The notes: generated from the sequence alone by a model not told the origin. Counted from the stretch's first letter, positions 9,008 to 18,002 are shown. The stretch is 64,000 bases of DNA from DAOTWY01 sp003696565 (GCA_034435635.1 DAOTWY010000059.1:84736-148735), one strand, 5' to 3'. Program-made: numbers and translations.

Positions 9008-9432
9008 CGCCGGATTATTTCCGTACAATTTTGGTGACTGTGGTTGGTCAGGCGTATGCCGCCGCTGGTTATGAATTAGAAGAACGCCCAGTGCAATGGG
9101 CAGGCGGGCGTTTCCGTTTTTTGAAAAAGATGAACAATGATTTAACGGCGGTTATCGAGTATCAGTTGTTGACTTATGTTGATAGTGAGTGGGCTGTTGG
9201 GCAACCTTCACGCTTTAAAGTAACACTGATTTGCACAGATGGACGACGACGAGATTTAAGTGCGCTGGTGGTAGAAGATTTTGGCGTGGCGATTTTGCCA
9301 TCCGCAACACATTGGTGGACATTCCAGAACCTGGATGAACTTGGCAAAGCATTAGCAGAGGCAGGGCATCTTGTTGTGGGATACGGTATTCCCTGGCTAG
9401 CTGGTGATTTAAAGCCAGATGAGACGCAATAA
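8986..9432 (+). CDS. Hypothetical protein, 148 aa
   Basis: I do not recognise this family. The protein is a small, soluble alpha/beta protein (MADGSHITPDYFRTIL at the start, several Trp residues, no Cys). The start overlaps the acetyltransferase gene by 22 nt and is supported by an AAAGGA ribosome binding site 7-8 nt upstream, which argues for a real, translationally coupled gene. It ends the exonuclease-phosphodiesterase-acetyltransferase chain. No membrane segment or motif is visible. Confidence 0.75.
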   Translation: MADGSHITPDYFRTILVTVVGQAYAAAGYELEERPVQWAGGRFRFLKKMNNDLTAVIEYQLLTYVDSEWAVGQPSRFKVTLICTDGRRRDLSALVVEDFGVAILPSATHWWTFQNLDELGKALAEAGHLVVGYGIPWLAGDLKPDETQ

Positions 9433-9457
9433 AATATGAGCGTCGGGTAAACGTGTG

Positions 9458-9486
9458 TTGACCAGATTCAAACGTTTAGCGATAAT
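9458..9486 (+). promoter_or_regulatory. Promoter placing the transcription start at or next to the ATG
   Basis: TTGACC (9458-9463), a 17-nt spacer and GATAAT (9481-9486) make a strong match. The -10 element ends 6 nt before ATG 9493, so the transcript should begin at about the start codon. No Shine-Dalgarno sequence is present between them. Confidence 0.65.
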
Positions 9487-9492
9487 CAAGCC

Positions 9493-11931
9493 ATGATAAG
9501 AAAACAAATTTACCTAATAACTGCCGTGGTAATAGCGGCAGTTTTTATAACAGCTTGCCAAACCGAAAACACCAACAATGTGACTTATGTTGTGGTCACA
9601 GGTGATCCACAATCGGCATCGATTGTCAGCTCGCCCATACCTGTTGGTCCAACACCAATACCCCCCACAGCTACCCCAGAAATTCCACCAGAAATTGCAC
9701 TGCAAATTGCTGATCGCGCATTGTTGGATGGCTACTATGAAAATGCAGTATATGGGTACGAGATTATTTTGGATATGGGGGAACGCGCACCGCAAACCAT
9801 TCAAGCCGCGGCAGCTTATGGCATGGTGCAAGCAGCTTTGCGGGAAGGTTTTTTTGATAAGGCGGTGGAAGCATCCACAATTTTGATCTCACGTTTTCCA
9901 ACGGATTATCGTGCAGCGCAGGCGTATTTTTTACGTGGAGAGGCTTATCTAGGTTTATCACGCTGGCAGGATGCTATTGACGATTTTGAGCAATATTTAA
10001 CGCTCCGTCCGGGGGTAATTGATAGTTATGCCTATGAACGTATTGGGGATGCTTACGTCAACTTAGGGCAAATGGACAATGCGATGCAGAGCTATCAACT
10101 GGCGACACAATCTGACCGCAGTACAGTGCCTCAAGCAGCATTACATGAAGAAGTGGCACGGCGGTATCGTTCGATGGGGTTATATGATCTAGCTGTAGCA
10201 GAATATGACGCAATTTTGGCATTTGCACAAAATGTCCCATATCGCGCTAGTATTGATTATTTGGCTGCACAAACTTGGATTGAAGCGGGTGATTTAAACC
10301 GTGCATTATTGCGCTTAGAACACGTTTTTAATACCTATGAGGATCGCCCTGAAGCTTATGATGCGATGATCTTCTTGCTACAAAATGGACGAACACTTGA
10401 CCCATATCAAATGGGGCGGGTGAGCTTTTTTGCTGGTGATTATGTTCGTGCCATTGAAGCATTTAACATGTATACGTCAATCACCCCGCTGACAGAGGTT
10501 AACCCGCAGGTGTATTTATTGCTTGGGCAAGCATATCGTGCCATTGGTAATAATGATGCGGCTCTGATCAGTTTCCAAACAGTGATTGATCAACACAGTG
10601 GCACGCCGCTATTTGGGGATGCGTTGTTAGAGCAGGGTCGCACGCGATTTTTATCAGGCGATATTCCTGGTGCAATCGAGCGTTATTTACAGATTGCGGA
10701 TACTTATGCTTATTTAGAGGCAACAGCCGCAGAGGCTTTATGGCGGGCTGGGTATCTTTATGCGACTAATGATGCACCGTCTGACGCGCTTCAGGTATTT
10801 ATCCGTCTAGCGGATACATACCCTAATGCTACTCAAACACGTAGCGGGCTGCAATTTGCGGCTTCTGCGGCTGTCACCCTAGGAGATATTGTTACAGCTG
10901 AGCAGATTTATAATCGTCTGGCGGCTATAACATCCGGTGAGGAGCAAGCCGATGTTTATCTTCAATTAGCACAGTTGGCTTTTGCGCGGGGGGATTCTGT
11001 AGCAGCAGATGCCGCATTAAACGCTGCTATTGCTGCTGCACCAGATACTTACTATAGCGCGCGGGCGGAAGATATCCGCGCTGGGCGTGCCCCTTTTACG
11101 CCGCCTGTGACTTATGTGTTTGAATTTGATGATTTAGCAGAAGTGACAGAGGCAGAAAACTGGCTGCGCACACAGTTCGGGCTTGTGCAAGATGGGGTGC
11201 TGTGGCCCCTTTCTTTTGAGCTAGAACAAGACCCACGTATTGTACGCGGTCGGGAACTATGGGCAGTTGGTGCTTATTCAGAGGCAACAACTGAGTTTAT
11301 GGATGTCATTGATGATTATAAAGACAATGCGCTGGCATCTTATCAATTGGCGATTTATATGCGGATTATCGGCGCGTATCGCCCGTCAATTTTTGCAGCG
11401 GCAAATTTGATCATTCTTTCTGGGCAACGCACAATTGATGTACCACCTTACATTGCTCGGATGCGTTATCCAGCTTATTATGGCGATGAAGTGCGACGGG
11501 TGGCAGCCCAGTATGGTTTTGATCCGCTATTGTTGTTTTCACTGATTCGGCATGAAAGCTTGTTTGACACCAACGCAACCGCTGCTGCTGGCGAAAAGGG
11601 CTTAACACAGGTGATCCCTAGCACGGCTCAGTATATTGCTGAACAGCTTAATTGGGCAGATTATCAACATCGTGATTTATTCCGTCCTTATGCGGGGATT
11701 GAATTTGGCGCATTTTTCTTAGCAGAAAATCTCAATCGATTTGATGGTAATGTGTATGCTGCACTAGCAGGGTACAATGCTGGACCCGGGCGCGCCATTG
11801 ATTGGCTAAACTTATCTGGTGGTGATCCAGACCGTTTTATGGCAAGCATCACCATCAACTCCACACGGCTTTATATTCAAAGAATTTATAGTAACTACAA
11901 TATCTACCGTGAGTTATACGGAAGTGAGTGA
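9493..11931 (+). CDS. Lytic transglycosylase lipoprotein with TPR array
   Basis: Soluble-lytic-transglycosylase-type enzyme that cleaves the MurNAc-GlcNAc bond of peptidoglycan. A lipoprotein signal (AAVFITAC, Cys22) anchors it outside the cytoplasmic membrane. A Pro/Thr-rich stretch follows (about 50-70), then a long TPR superhelix (about 75-600), and a C-terminal SLT domain with catalytic Glu688 in LIRHESLF, GLTQVIPSTAQ and the AGYNAGPGRA motif. The architecture is like Slt70 but the protein is longer (812 aa). The gene appears monocistronic, with a strong promoter and probably leaderless mRNA, and a hairpin after the stop. Confidence 0.93.
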   Translation: MIRKQIYLITAVVIAAVFITACQTENTNNVTYVVVTGDPQSASIVSSPIPVGPTPIPPTATPEIPPEIALQIADRALLDGYYENAVYGYEIILDMGERAPQTIQAAAAYGMVQAALREGFFDKAVEASTILISRFPTDYRAAQAYFLRGEAYLGLSRWQDAIDDFEQYLTLRPGVIDSYAYERIGDAYVNLGQMDNAMQSYQLATQSDRSTVPQAALHEEVARRYRSMGLYDLAVAEYDAILAFAQNVPYRASIDYLAAQTWIEAGDLNRALLRLEHVFNTYEDRPEAYDAMIFLLQNGRTLDPYQMGRVSFFAGDYVRAIEAFNMYTSITPLTEVNPQVYLLLGQAYRAIGNNDAALISFQTVIDQHSGTPLFGDALLEQGRTRFLSGDIPGAIERYLQIADTYAYLEATAAEALWRAGYLYATNDAPSDALQVFIRLADTYPNATQTRSGLQFAASAAVTLGDIVTAEQIYNRLAAITSGEEQADVYLQLAQLAFARGDSVAADAALNAAIAAAPDTYYSARAEDIRAGRAPFTPPVTYVFEFDDLAEVTEAENWLRTQFGLVQDGVLWPLSFELEQDPRIVRGRELWAVGAYSEATTEFMDVIDDYKDNALASYQLAIYMRIIGAYRPSIFAAANLIILSGQRTIDVPPYIARMRYPAYYGDEVRRVAAQYGFDPLLLFSLIRHESLFDTNATAAAGEKGLTQVIPSTAQYIAEQLNWADYQHRDLFRPYAGIEFGAFFLAENLNRFDGNVYAALAGYNAGPGRAIDWLNLSGGDPDRFMASITINSTRLYIQRIYSNYNIYRELYGSE

Positions 11932-11950
11932 TAAGACATATATGTAAGGA

Positions 11951-11981
11951 ACAAAGAACGCAAAAAATTAGCGTTCTTTGT
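11951..11981. terminator. Hairpin terminator between convergent genes
   Basis: ACAAAGAACGC (11951-11961) pairs with GCGTTCTTTGT (11971-11981) across a 9-nt A-rich loop. It lies between the stops of the transglycosylase and the receiver gene. A clear U-tract is missing, so efficiency is uncertain. Confidence 0.65.
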
Positions 11982-11988
11982 ACGCAAA

Positions 11989-12369
11989 TCATTTGCTTGG
12001 TGCCTCTTCTAAAATAGACCGTACCTTAGAAACCAAGTCATGGTGCAAAATGGGCTTAGGCAGGTAATCATTCGCACCTGCTTCCATTCCTTTCATCACG
12101 CTTTCGGCATCACCACGCGCTGATAGAATCAACACCGGGGTCTCTGCGGTATCGTCTCGTTGGCGAATGACCTTGCATAGCTCGATTCCATCCATGCCGG
12201 GCATCATCACGTCCAAAATAATCATGTCTGGTGTATTTTGATCCAATACAGCAAGCGCAGAAGTGGCATCTTTAGCTTTAAGGACGCTAAAACCGCCGCG
12301 TTCTAACATGATCCCGATTAAGGTCAGTGCACCAATCTCGTCATCAACTACGAGGATGTGTTTCTTCAT
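11989..12369 (-). CDS. Single-domain response regulator (receiver only)
   Basis: A 126-residue CheY-like receiver without an output domain. The acidic pair (VVDDE), phospho-acceptor Asp in IILDVMMPGMDG, the Ser/Thr switch (LILSARG) and the conserved Lys (YLPKPI) are all present, so it should be phosphorylatable. No histidine kinase is adjacent; its partner is elsewhere, perhaps one of the kinases further along the window. The start is backed by GGAGG 8 nt upstream, and a TATAAT on the minus strand (12420-12425) may be its -10 element. Confidence 0.93.
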   Translation of the reverse strand: MKKHILVVDDEIGALTLIGIMLERGGFSVLKAKDATSALAVLDQNTPDMIILDVMMPGMDGIELCKVIRQRDDTAETPVLILSARGDAESVMKGMEAGANDYLPKPILHHDLVSKVRSILEEAPSK

Positions 12370-12508
12370 TAAAAAAACCTCCGGGGTTGGCTACCACTTT
12401 ATCACTATTCTATGCGCTAATTATAGCCGAAATACTTAAGACTGGCATGATTTGAGTTTACAATAGCCTCAATTGACATGCAACCTATTGCTTTTGGATG
12501 CGTAGGGG

Positions 12509-12514
12509 TATAAT
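12509..12514 (+). promoter_or_regulatory. Candidate -10 element of the parvulin gene
   Basis: A perfect TATAAT lies 70 nt before the chosen ATG. The best -35 candidates (CTATTG or TTGCTT at 12485-12493) are weak or badly spaced, so only the -10 is called. Confidence 0.45.
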
Positions 12515-12531
12515 CAACGCTGTTTGCATGA

Positions 12532-12562
12532 TGCCTTGTATTTTGTATAAGGCAAACTGCCT
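12532..12562 (+). promoter_or_regulatory. Two mutually exclusive hairpins in the parvulin 5' leader
   Basis: TGCCTTGTA (12532-12540) can pair with TATAAGGCA (12546-12554), or AGGCA (12550-12554) can pair with TGCCT (12558-12562). Both cannot form together because they share AGGCA. They lie just upstream of the GGAG ribosome binding site (12572-12575). Confidence 0.35.
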
Positions 12563-12584
12563 GCTAAAAATGGAGTTGAATTCA

Positions 12585-14342
12585 ATGCGTATAAAAATGT
12601 TGTGGTTGCTTATGAGTTTTGTGCTGGTGTTTTCTACTGTACTAGCACAAGATGATCGTCAATATACTATTCCTGAACCGCCAGAAGATGTTGATTTATC
12701 CCTTATCATTGGGCGTGTTGGGGAGCGCGAGATCACGCTAGGGGATTTTGCGGCGCGGGTGCGTTATGAACGCTTGCGGTATTATCGTGCTTTTAATAGC
12801 CTCGTTGACTTAGCTGGGGTAGAAGCCCTAAATGTGGATGATCCAAATAATCCATATGCTCGTGACGTACAAACTTTAATTTACCGCCTAGTAACGAAAG
12901 AAATTATTGGCGGCGAACTTTATGACACGATGTTATTAGAGGCTTTGTATCATGATGAAGCTGTTCAACGTGGTTTAGAAGTTGAGGAATGCAGCATCAA
13001 CACCTATTGGGCGGAATTACTCAGCTTGAGAAATGAAATGGTTGATTGTGAGTTGCCGGATGGATTTGAACAAGCCAAAGCGGATTTTATCGCGGATGTT
13101 GCCATGTACTCCGGTTTGACTGCGGATGATCTGGAACTAATTGTGCGTAGTCGTGCCGAGTATGACCTGGTGCGTAATACTATCGCAGAAGAAACTCCAA
13201 TCGAGCCGATGCCAGCGGTACGTACCCGCCACATCCGTGTACAAGACGAAGCGACTGCACAAGAAGTTTATGAGCGTTTAGTTGCTGGGGAATCTTTCCA
13301 GACACTGTTAGAAGAATATAGCATTGATCAGGGTGTTGTTGGCAATAAAGGTAACTTGGGCACATTTGGACGGGGGCGGATGGTGCCTGAGTTTGAAGAT
13401 GCTGTTTTTAATGCAGAAGTCGGCGATATTATAGGTCCTGTTCAAACTGACTTTGGATATCATATCATTGAAATTTTGCCAGAAATAACCGCTAGTCACA
13501 TCTTACTGCGCACGGAAGAAGAAGCTAATTTAGCCTTACAACGCTTAGAAGAAGGGGCTGACTTCGCCGAATTGGCACAACGTTTCTCTCTCGATACAAC
13601 GAGTGGAGCAGATGGTGGTAATTTAGGCACGTTTGGACGTGGTGTGATGGTGCCACCTTTTGAAGAAGCTGCTTTTAATGCCGAAGTTGGGCAAGTGATT
13701 GGTCCTGTTCAAACTCAGTTTGGTTATCATCTGATCCTTGTAACAGGGAAAAATGATGATCCAGATGCTGTGAGTGCCCGGCATATTCTAGTTGAAACTG
13801 AAGAAGAGGCACAAAACGTGCTAGATCGCTTGGCTAATGGTGAAGATTTTGCGGATTTAGCCGTGGAATTATCCATTGATCCCTCTGCCGCTGGTAATAG
13901 GGGGGATACATTATCTATCGTGACAGGCGGACAGCGTAGTGGATTATATGTGTTTGAAGAAACACTGCCACAACTTGAGTTAGAAGCTTTTCGTGCAGAG
14001 GTAGGGGATATTATACCGCCAATTGAAACTGAATTTGGCTATTTTGTGATGATCGTGGATGAAAAAGGTGAGCGCGAACCTGCACCGGAGGAAATTCAGC
14101 TATTGCAGACACAGTACATTACTCAATGGCAGAATGAACAGCTTGAATCAGATCGCGCAGAACAGACTGATTTGTGGGCACTTTATGTGCCAGATGATCC
14201 TATGCCAACAGATTATGATCCACAATTACAACCGATTGAGGACGAAATGGCACAAGCACGGGCGGAATTAGAAGCTTTCCGAACAGACACCAACATCATC
14301 AACACGCTAAGGAATCTACAAGTTGTAACAGAAGATGAATAA
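12585..14342 (+). CDS. Secreted peptidyl-prolyl isomerase with three parvulin domains (PrsA/SurA-like)
   Basis: Extracytoplasmic folding factor. The Sec signal peptide MRIKMLWLLM...STVLA is cleaved before QDD (about residue 22). A helical SurA-like N-domain follows, then three successive PpiC rotamase domains starting at RTRHIRV, ASHILLR and SARHILV. The first two contain the GGNLGTFGRG/GNLGTFGRG loop and FGYHII/FGYHLI end; the third is less conserved (GNRGDTLSIVTGG, FGYFVM). ATG 12585 was chosen because GGAG is 9 nt upstream and it begins directly at the signal peptide; longer in-frame starts put extra residues before it. The C-terminal 80 residues are Gln/Glu-rich helix. It may assist folding of exported proteins such as the lipoproteins in this window. 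Confidence 0.9.
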   Translation: MRIKMLWLLMSFVLVFSTVLAQDDRQYTIPEPPEDVDLSLIIGRVGEREITLGDFAARVRYERLRYYRAFNSLVDLAGVEALNVDDPNNPYARDVQTLIYRLVTKEIIGGELYDTMLLEALYHDEAVQRGLEVEECSINTYWAELLSLRNEMVDCELPDGFEQAKADFIADVAMYSGLTADDLELIVRSRAEYDLVRNTIAEETPIEPMPAVRTRHIRVQDEATAQEVYERLVAGESFQTLLEEYSIDQGVVGNKGNLGTFGRGRMVPEFEDAVFNAEVGDIIGPVQTDFGYHIIEILPEITASHILLRTEEEANLALQRLEEGADFAELAQRFSLDTTSGADGGNLGTFGRGVMVPPFEEAAFNAEVGQVIGPVQTQFGYHLILVTGKNDDPDAVSARHILVETEEEAQNVLDRLANGEDFADLAVELSIDPSAAGNRGDTLSIVTGGQRSGLYVFEETLPQLELEAFRAEVGDIIPPIETEFGYFVMIVDEKGEREPAPEEIQLLQTQYITQWQNEQLESDRAEQTDLWALYVPDDPMPTDYDPQLQPIEDEMAQARAELEAFRTDTNIINTLRNLQVVTEDE

Positions 14343-14346
14343 TAAT

Positions 14347-14371
14347 AAAGTGGGCGTTACGCCCGCTTTTT
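14347..14371 (+). terminator. Intrinsic terminator after the parvulin gene
   Basis: A 10-bp stem (14347-14356 with 14360-14369, one G-U pair) closes on a TTA loop and runs into a T-tract. Confidence 0.85.
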
Positions 14372-14374
14372 AAT

Positions 14375-14393
14375 TCCCCCAATTTTTGGGGGA
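14375..14393. repeat. Second hairpin TCCCCC-AATTTTT-GGGGGA
   Basis: A perfect 6-bp inverted repeat with a 7-nt loop directly follows the terminator. It has no T-tract and may be a backup terminator or mRNA-end stabiliser. Confidence 0.4.
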
Positions 14394-14408
14394 TAAGTGT
14401 AATCTACA

Positions 14409-14436
14409 TTGGTTTTCCATAATTTTTTCTCATAAT
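14409..14436 (+). promoter_or_regulatory. Candidate promoter of the ABC exporter operon
   Basis: TTGGTT (14409-14414), a 16-nt spacer and CATAAT (14431-14436) stand 54 nt before the first gene of the operon. Confidence 0.5.
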
Positions 14437-14490
14437 AGTACATAGAATCATATGGGTGCCTTTGTGGGGAATAAAATAAGGAAAACAAAT

Positions 14491-15444
14491 ATGGAACAAT
14501 CTATTTCTGTTCAGAATATCACCAAAAATTATGGCTCATTTCGTGCCGTGGACCAACTGACATTTGATGTTTATCGTGGCGAAATCTTTGCCATGTTAGG
14601 ACCAAATGGGGCGGGTAAATCAACCACGATCCGCATGATTTTGGATATTCTGCGTCCTGATAGCGGCAAAATTTTGGTGTTGGGTCAGCATATTGATGAC
14701 GAGGTTAAAAACCGTATTGGGTATCTACCCGAAGAACGTGGGTTATACCGTGATGTCAAAGTTATTGATATGATGACATATTTGGGAACACTGAAAGGTA
14801 TGTCACGTCAAGCGGCACATAAGCGCAGTATGGCATTGTTGGAACAATTAGAACTAGCAGAAAATGCCAATAGCAAAGTGAAAGAACTAAGCAAGGGGAT
14901 GCAGCAAAAAGTTCAATTTGCTGTGACAATTTTGCATGATCCTGAGTTAATTATCGTCGATGAGCCGTTTTCTGGGCTTGACCCAGTTAATACACAGTTA
15001 ATTAAAGCGATGCTGCTCAATTTAAAAGACCAGGGCGTTAGTGTGGTGATGAGTACTCACCAAATGTACCAGGTTGAAGAAATGGCTGATCGGCTTTTGA
15101 TGATTAATCGTGGTAAACAAGCTCTTTATGGGGCTGTTGATGAGGTGCGCCGTAAATATGCGTTACATGCTATTGTGGTAGAAGGGCAAGGAGAATGGCA
15201 AACCTTACCTGGGGTTGATTATATTAAAAAAGAGAATAACAGCCGGAACGGACAAATCCTTTATTTGAAGCCAGATGCAACGCCTGATGCGGTTTTAGCG
15301 GCAATTGCCCAATCACCTAATCATCATATTACCCGCTTTGAAATGGCGATCCCTAGCTTGAACGATATTTTTATTCAAGTTGCTGGTGAACGTTTTGAAG
15401 ATGTTGAAGCGGAATATGCTCAAAAGGAGAAAACCAATGTCTAA
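14491..15444 (+). CDS. ABC transporter ATP-binding protein (NatA/DrrA type)
   Basis: ATPase subunit of an ABC-2 exporter. Walker A GPNGAGKST, Q-loop region, signature LSKGMQQK, Walker B LIIVDEPFSGLDP and switch His (MSTHQM) are all present. The C-terminal 90 residues form the regulatory extension seen in NatA-like proteins. ATG 14491 was preferred over an in-frame start 13 codons earlier because AAGGA lies 8 nt upstream and MEQSISVQNITKNYG matches the usual beginning. Its last 8 nt overlap the first permease. The substrate is unknown; the NatAB group exports Na+ or small molecules. Confidence 0.93.
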   Translation: MEQSISVQNITKNYGSFRAVDQLTFDVYRGEIFAMLGPNGAGKSTTIRMILDILRPDSGKILVLGQHIDDEVKNRIGYLPEERGLYRDVKVIDMMTYLGTLKGMSRQAAHKRSMALLEQLELAENANSKVKELSKGMQQKVQFAVTILHDPELIIVDEPFSGLDPVNTQLIKAMLLNLKDQGVSVVMSTHQMYQVEEMADRLLMINRGKQALYGAVDEVRRKYALHAIVVEGQGEWQTLPGVDYIKKENNSRNGQILYLKPDATPDAVLAAIAQSPNHHITRFEMAIPSLNDIFIQVAGERFEDVEAEYAQKEKTNV

Positions 15445-16714
15445 AATCCTTTTGATTGCCAGACGGGAGTATCTTTATAACTTAAAACGTCCTGCATTTT
15501 TGTTTGCAGCCTTTGGTACACCGGTGATTATTCTCTCATTGTGGTTACTGGTTTTTCTGGTTTTAGCTCCACAGGACGAACCGGATATAACTGAATTTGG
15601 TTATGTTGATCTGGCTGACATAATCTCTCCAGATTTGTCTTTGCCACAAACGATCTCCTACACATTCATTCCCTTTGCAGACGAAGCATCTGCGATGCGT
15701 GCATTAGAAGCTGAGACAATTGGAGCTTACTTTGTCATCCCGCCAGGCTACGCAGATTTTGATGCCTTAGCAGCAGCACAAGAGAACCGTGCTTCTTTAG
15801 ATGAAGTTGAGTTCGGGCAAGTACAAATGGTTAGCTATGGTGATGAGCCGGATGACTTGATCCGTGTTTTTAACCAATTTCTTGTGTGGCATTCCAGCCA
15901 TCAATTTGGAATTGATGGAATGGTTGGCGAACGGATTAGTGATCCGGTTGAGATGATTGTCGAGTTGAAAGATACAGGACGTGAACTATCCCTGGATGCT
16001 TTGCCGGTTCTGTTTCTTTTACCCATGTTTTTAGCTGTTATTTTTTGGATTGCAACACAAACCACAAGCGGTTTTTTGATGAATGGCTTAGTTGAAGAAA
16101 AGAAAAACCGCATTATGGAAATTATCATCACGACTATTACGCCAATGCAATTACTCATGGGGAAAATTATCGGGTTAGGATTACTTGGCTTAACGCAAAT
16201 GGCGGTATGGATCGGCTTGGTTTTTGTATTTTTGATTTTGGGTCCACAATTTGAATCGCTAGCATTCCTAGAAAGCATTCCTTTACCGTTTGATGTGATA
16301 CTGGTTGGGATTGTATATTTTGCGCTTGGCTATTTTTTATCTGGCAGTATCCTCTCTGCTATTGGTGTGCTGGCAAGCAGTGAGCAACAGAGTAATCAGT
16401 ATGCAGCATTGGTTAATTTACCTGGTTATCTGATACCGCTTTTTCTATTGACGGAGTTCATCCGAGATTCTAACAGCACACTATCCACCGTTTTATCTTT
16501 GATCCCGATTACGGCACCGGTTTCTATGACGATACGTGTGGGGTTAGGTGCGGTGCCTTTGTGGCAAATTGCTCTTGGAGTTTTGTTATTGTTGTTGACG
16601 ATATTTGTGGCAACATGGGGTTCTTCAAAAGTTTTCCGCTGGGGGTTGTTATTATATGGCAAAAAGATCACCCCGCGTGAAATTATACAGGTTATACGCG
16701 GGAGGGCAGGGTAA
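15437..16714 (+). CDS. ABC-2 type permease (NatB-like), first subunit
   Basis: Membrane subunit with the typical layout: one TM near the N-terminus (PAFLFAAFGTPVIILSLWLLVFLVLA), a large extracytoplasmic domain of about 150 residues, then five or six TMs from about residue 195. The cytoplasmic segment EEKKNRIMEIIITTITPMQLLMGKI is the coupling motif of the NatB/ABC2_membrane_3 family. ATG 15437 lies within the end of the ATPase gene and has AAGGAGA 6 nt upstream. The protein is 425 residues and the stop overlaps the next start (TAATG). It resembles its downstream neighbour, so the exporter is probably a heterodimer of permeases. Confidence 0.9.
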   Translation: MSKILLIARREYLYNLKRPAFLFAAFGTPVIILSLWLLVFLVLAPQDEPDITEFGYVDLADIISPDLSLPQTISYTFIPFADEASAMRALEAETIGAYFVIPPGYADFDALAAAQENRASLDEVEFGQVQMVSYGDEPDDLIRVFNQFLVWHSSHQFGIDGMVGERISDPVEMIVELKDTGRELSLDALPVLFLLPMFLAVIFWIATQTTSGFLMNGLVEEKKNRIMEIIITTITPMQLLMGKIIGLGLLGLTQMAVWIGLVFVFLILGPQFESLAFLESIPLPFDVILVGIVYFALGYFLSGSILSAIGVLASSEQQSNQYAALVNLPGYLIPLFLLTEFIRDSNSTLSTVLSLIPITAPVSMTIRVGLGAVPLWQIALGVLLLLLTIFVATWGSSKVFRWGLLLYGKKITPREIIQVIRGRAG

Positions 16715-17949
16715 TGAACAACATCCTGAACGTATTTATCTATGAATTACGCCGTAACATCATCCGTAAAGGGTTTTTATTCACGACCTTTGGGCTGCCG
16801 CTTATTGCGATGGGCATTTTCTTTCTAGTTAATCAGATTACTGGGGGAACACAAGGCATTCAAGAGCGATTTACAGAACTTTCTTTGGATGCTGAAGGTG
16901 TTAAGCGTGCAGCTTATATTGATTTAGCAGATTATTTTGAGACCCCGCAAGATGTTCCCGGTGCAACGGCTCAACTTATAGAAGTTGATGATGTTGCAAC
17001 TGCTGATGAAATGCTGCAAAAAGGCGAGATTGATGTTTATTACATCATCTCTGCGGATTATATGGAGACAGGCGCAGTACGCTTGGTTGCTCCGCGTTTC
17101 TCTATTGGGTCAATCACAGATATACCAGTTCAACAACTGTTATATGGCAAATTACTTGATGATGGTATGAGTTTAGATCAATTGCTGTTATTGGCTAATC
17201 CAATAACCGTAAAAACGACATATCTCGAACGCCCTGGTGAATCGAACGGAGCAGACCCAGCAACAAACGAAGGAACTGTCACGCTCTTTGCTGTTATATT
17301 GACGTTAGCACTGTTTGGAACAAACGGTTACCTAATGCAAACCATCATTGAAGAAAAAGAAACACGCTTAATTGAGATTTTGCTTTCTTCTGTGCGTCCA
17401 ATGCAATTGTTGGTTGGTAAAATTTTTGCATTAGGATTATTAGGGTTATTGCAGATTGGTGTTTATATTGGCGCACTAGTGTTGCTGTCATCGTCGGTGA
17501 ACGGAACAGAAATCACATTGCCTGATGTGCCATTTAACTTGTTGTGGTGGGCAGTGGTCTATTTTGTTTTGGGTTATATGTTGTTTGCAGCGTTTTTTGG
17601 GATGATTGGGGCAATCTCAACTTCGATGACAGATGGTCCTAATCTGACGATTATTTTTGTGCTGCCAGCGATGCTACCCTGGATTTTTGCTTCAGAATTT
17701 GCTGCGGAACCAAACGGCGGATTAGCTATTGGTATGAGCTTGTTCCCCATTACGGCACCAATGGCAATGGTTATGCGCCTTTCTATCATCAATGTGCCTA
17801 TTGTTCAAATTGTGGCAAGTGTGCTTATTCTGTCAGTGACAATTATAGGGGTGATGTGGTTGGCTGCGCGTCTTTTCCAGGTGCAAACACTGCTTTCTGG
17901 TAGGATGCCCAAATTACGAGAAATTCCCAAGCTGATGTTTGGTAATTAA
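16714..17949 (+). CDS. ABC-2 type permease (NatB-like), second subunit
   Basis: Paralogue of the preceding permease, with an N-terminal TM, an extracytoplasmic domain and a C-terminal TM bundle. The equivalent coupling segment reads EEKETRLIEILLSSVRPMQLLVGKI. ATG 16714 overlaps the previous stop by one base, with GGAGGG 7 nt upstream. At 411 residues it is normal in length. Its presence directly after the first permease indicates gene duplication within the operon; the ATPase gene is single. A strong bidirectional terminator ends the operon. Confidence 0.9.
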   Translation: MNNILNVFIYELRRNIIRKGFLFTTFGLPLIAMGIFFLVNQITGGTQGIQERFTELSLDAEGVKRAAYIDLADYFETPQDVPGATAQLIEVDDVATADEMLQKGEIDVYYIISADYMETGAVRLVAPRFSIGSITDIPVQQLLYGKLLDDGMSLDQLLLLANPITVKTTYLERPGESNGADPATNEGTVTLFAVILTLALFGTNGYLMQTIIEEKETRLIEILLSSVRPMQLLVGKIFALGLLGLLQIGVYIGALVLLSSSVNGTEITLPDVPFNLLWWAVVYFVLGYMLFAAFFGMIGAISTSMTDGPNLTIIFVLPAMLPWIFASEFAAEPNGGLAIGMSLFPITAPMAMVMRLSIINVPIVQIVASVLILSVTIIGVMWLAARLFQVQTLLSGRMPKLREIPKLMFGN

Positions 17950-17960
17950 ATCGTCATCAA

Positions 17961-17993
17961 AATAAAGAGGGCAGGGAAATTGCCCTCTTTATT
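17961..17993. terminator. Bidirectional terminator between the ABC operon and glgP
   Basis: AATAAAGAGGGCA (17961-17973) pairs perfectly with TGCCCTCTTTATT (17981-17993) over a 7-nt loop, between two convergent stops. Confidence 0.9.
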
Positions 17994-18002
17994 TGTCTTG
18001 TA

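Noticed and set aside
5872..9432. A BREX/Pgl-type defence island because of the PglZ-like superfamily phosphodiesterase
   Set aside because: The phosphodiesterase is of single-domain type with a complete two-zinc site, and no methylase, large ATPase or other defence gene is near.
12473..12478. Perfect TTGACA as a -35 element of the parvulin gene
   Set aside because: No -10 hexamer occurs 16-18 nt downstream; the nearest TATAAT is 30 nt away.
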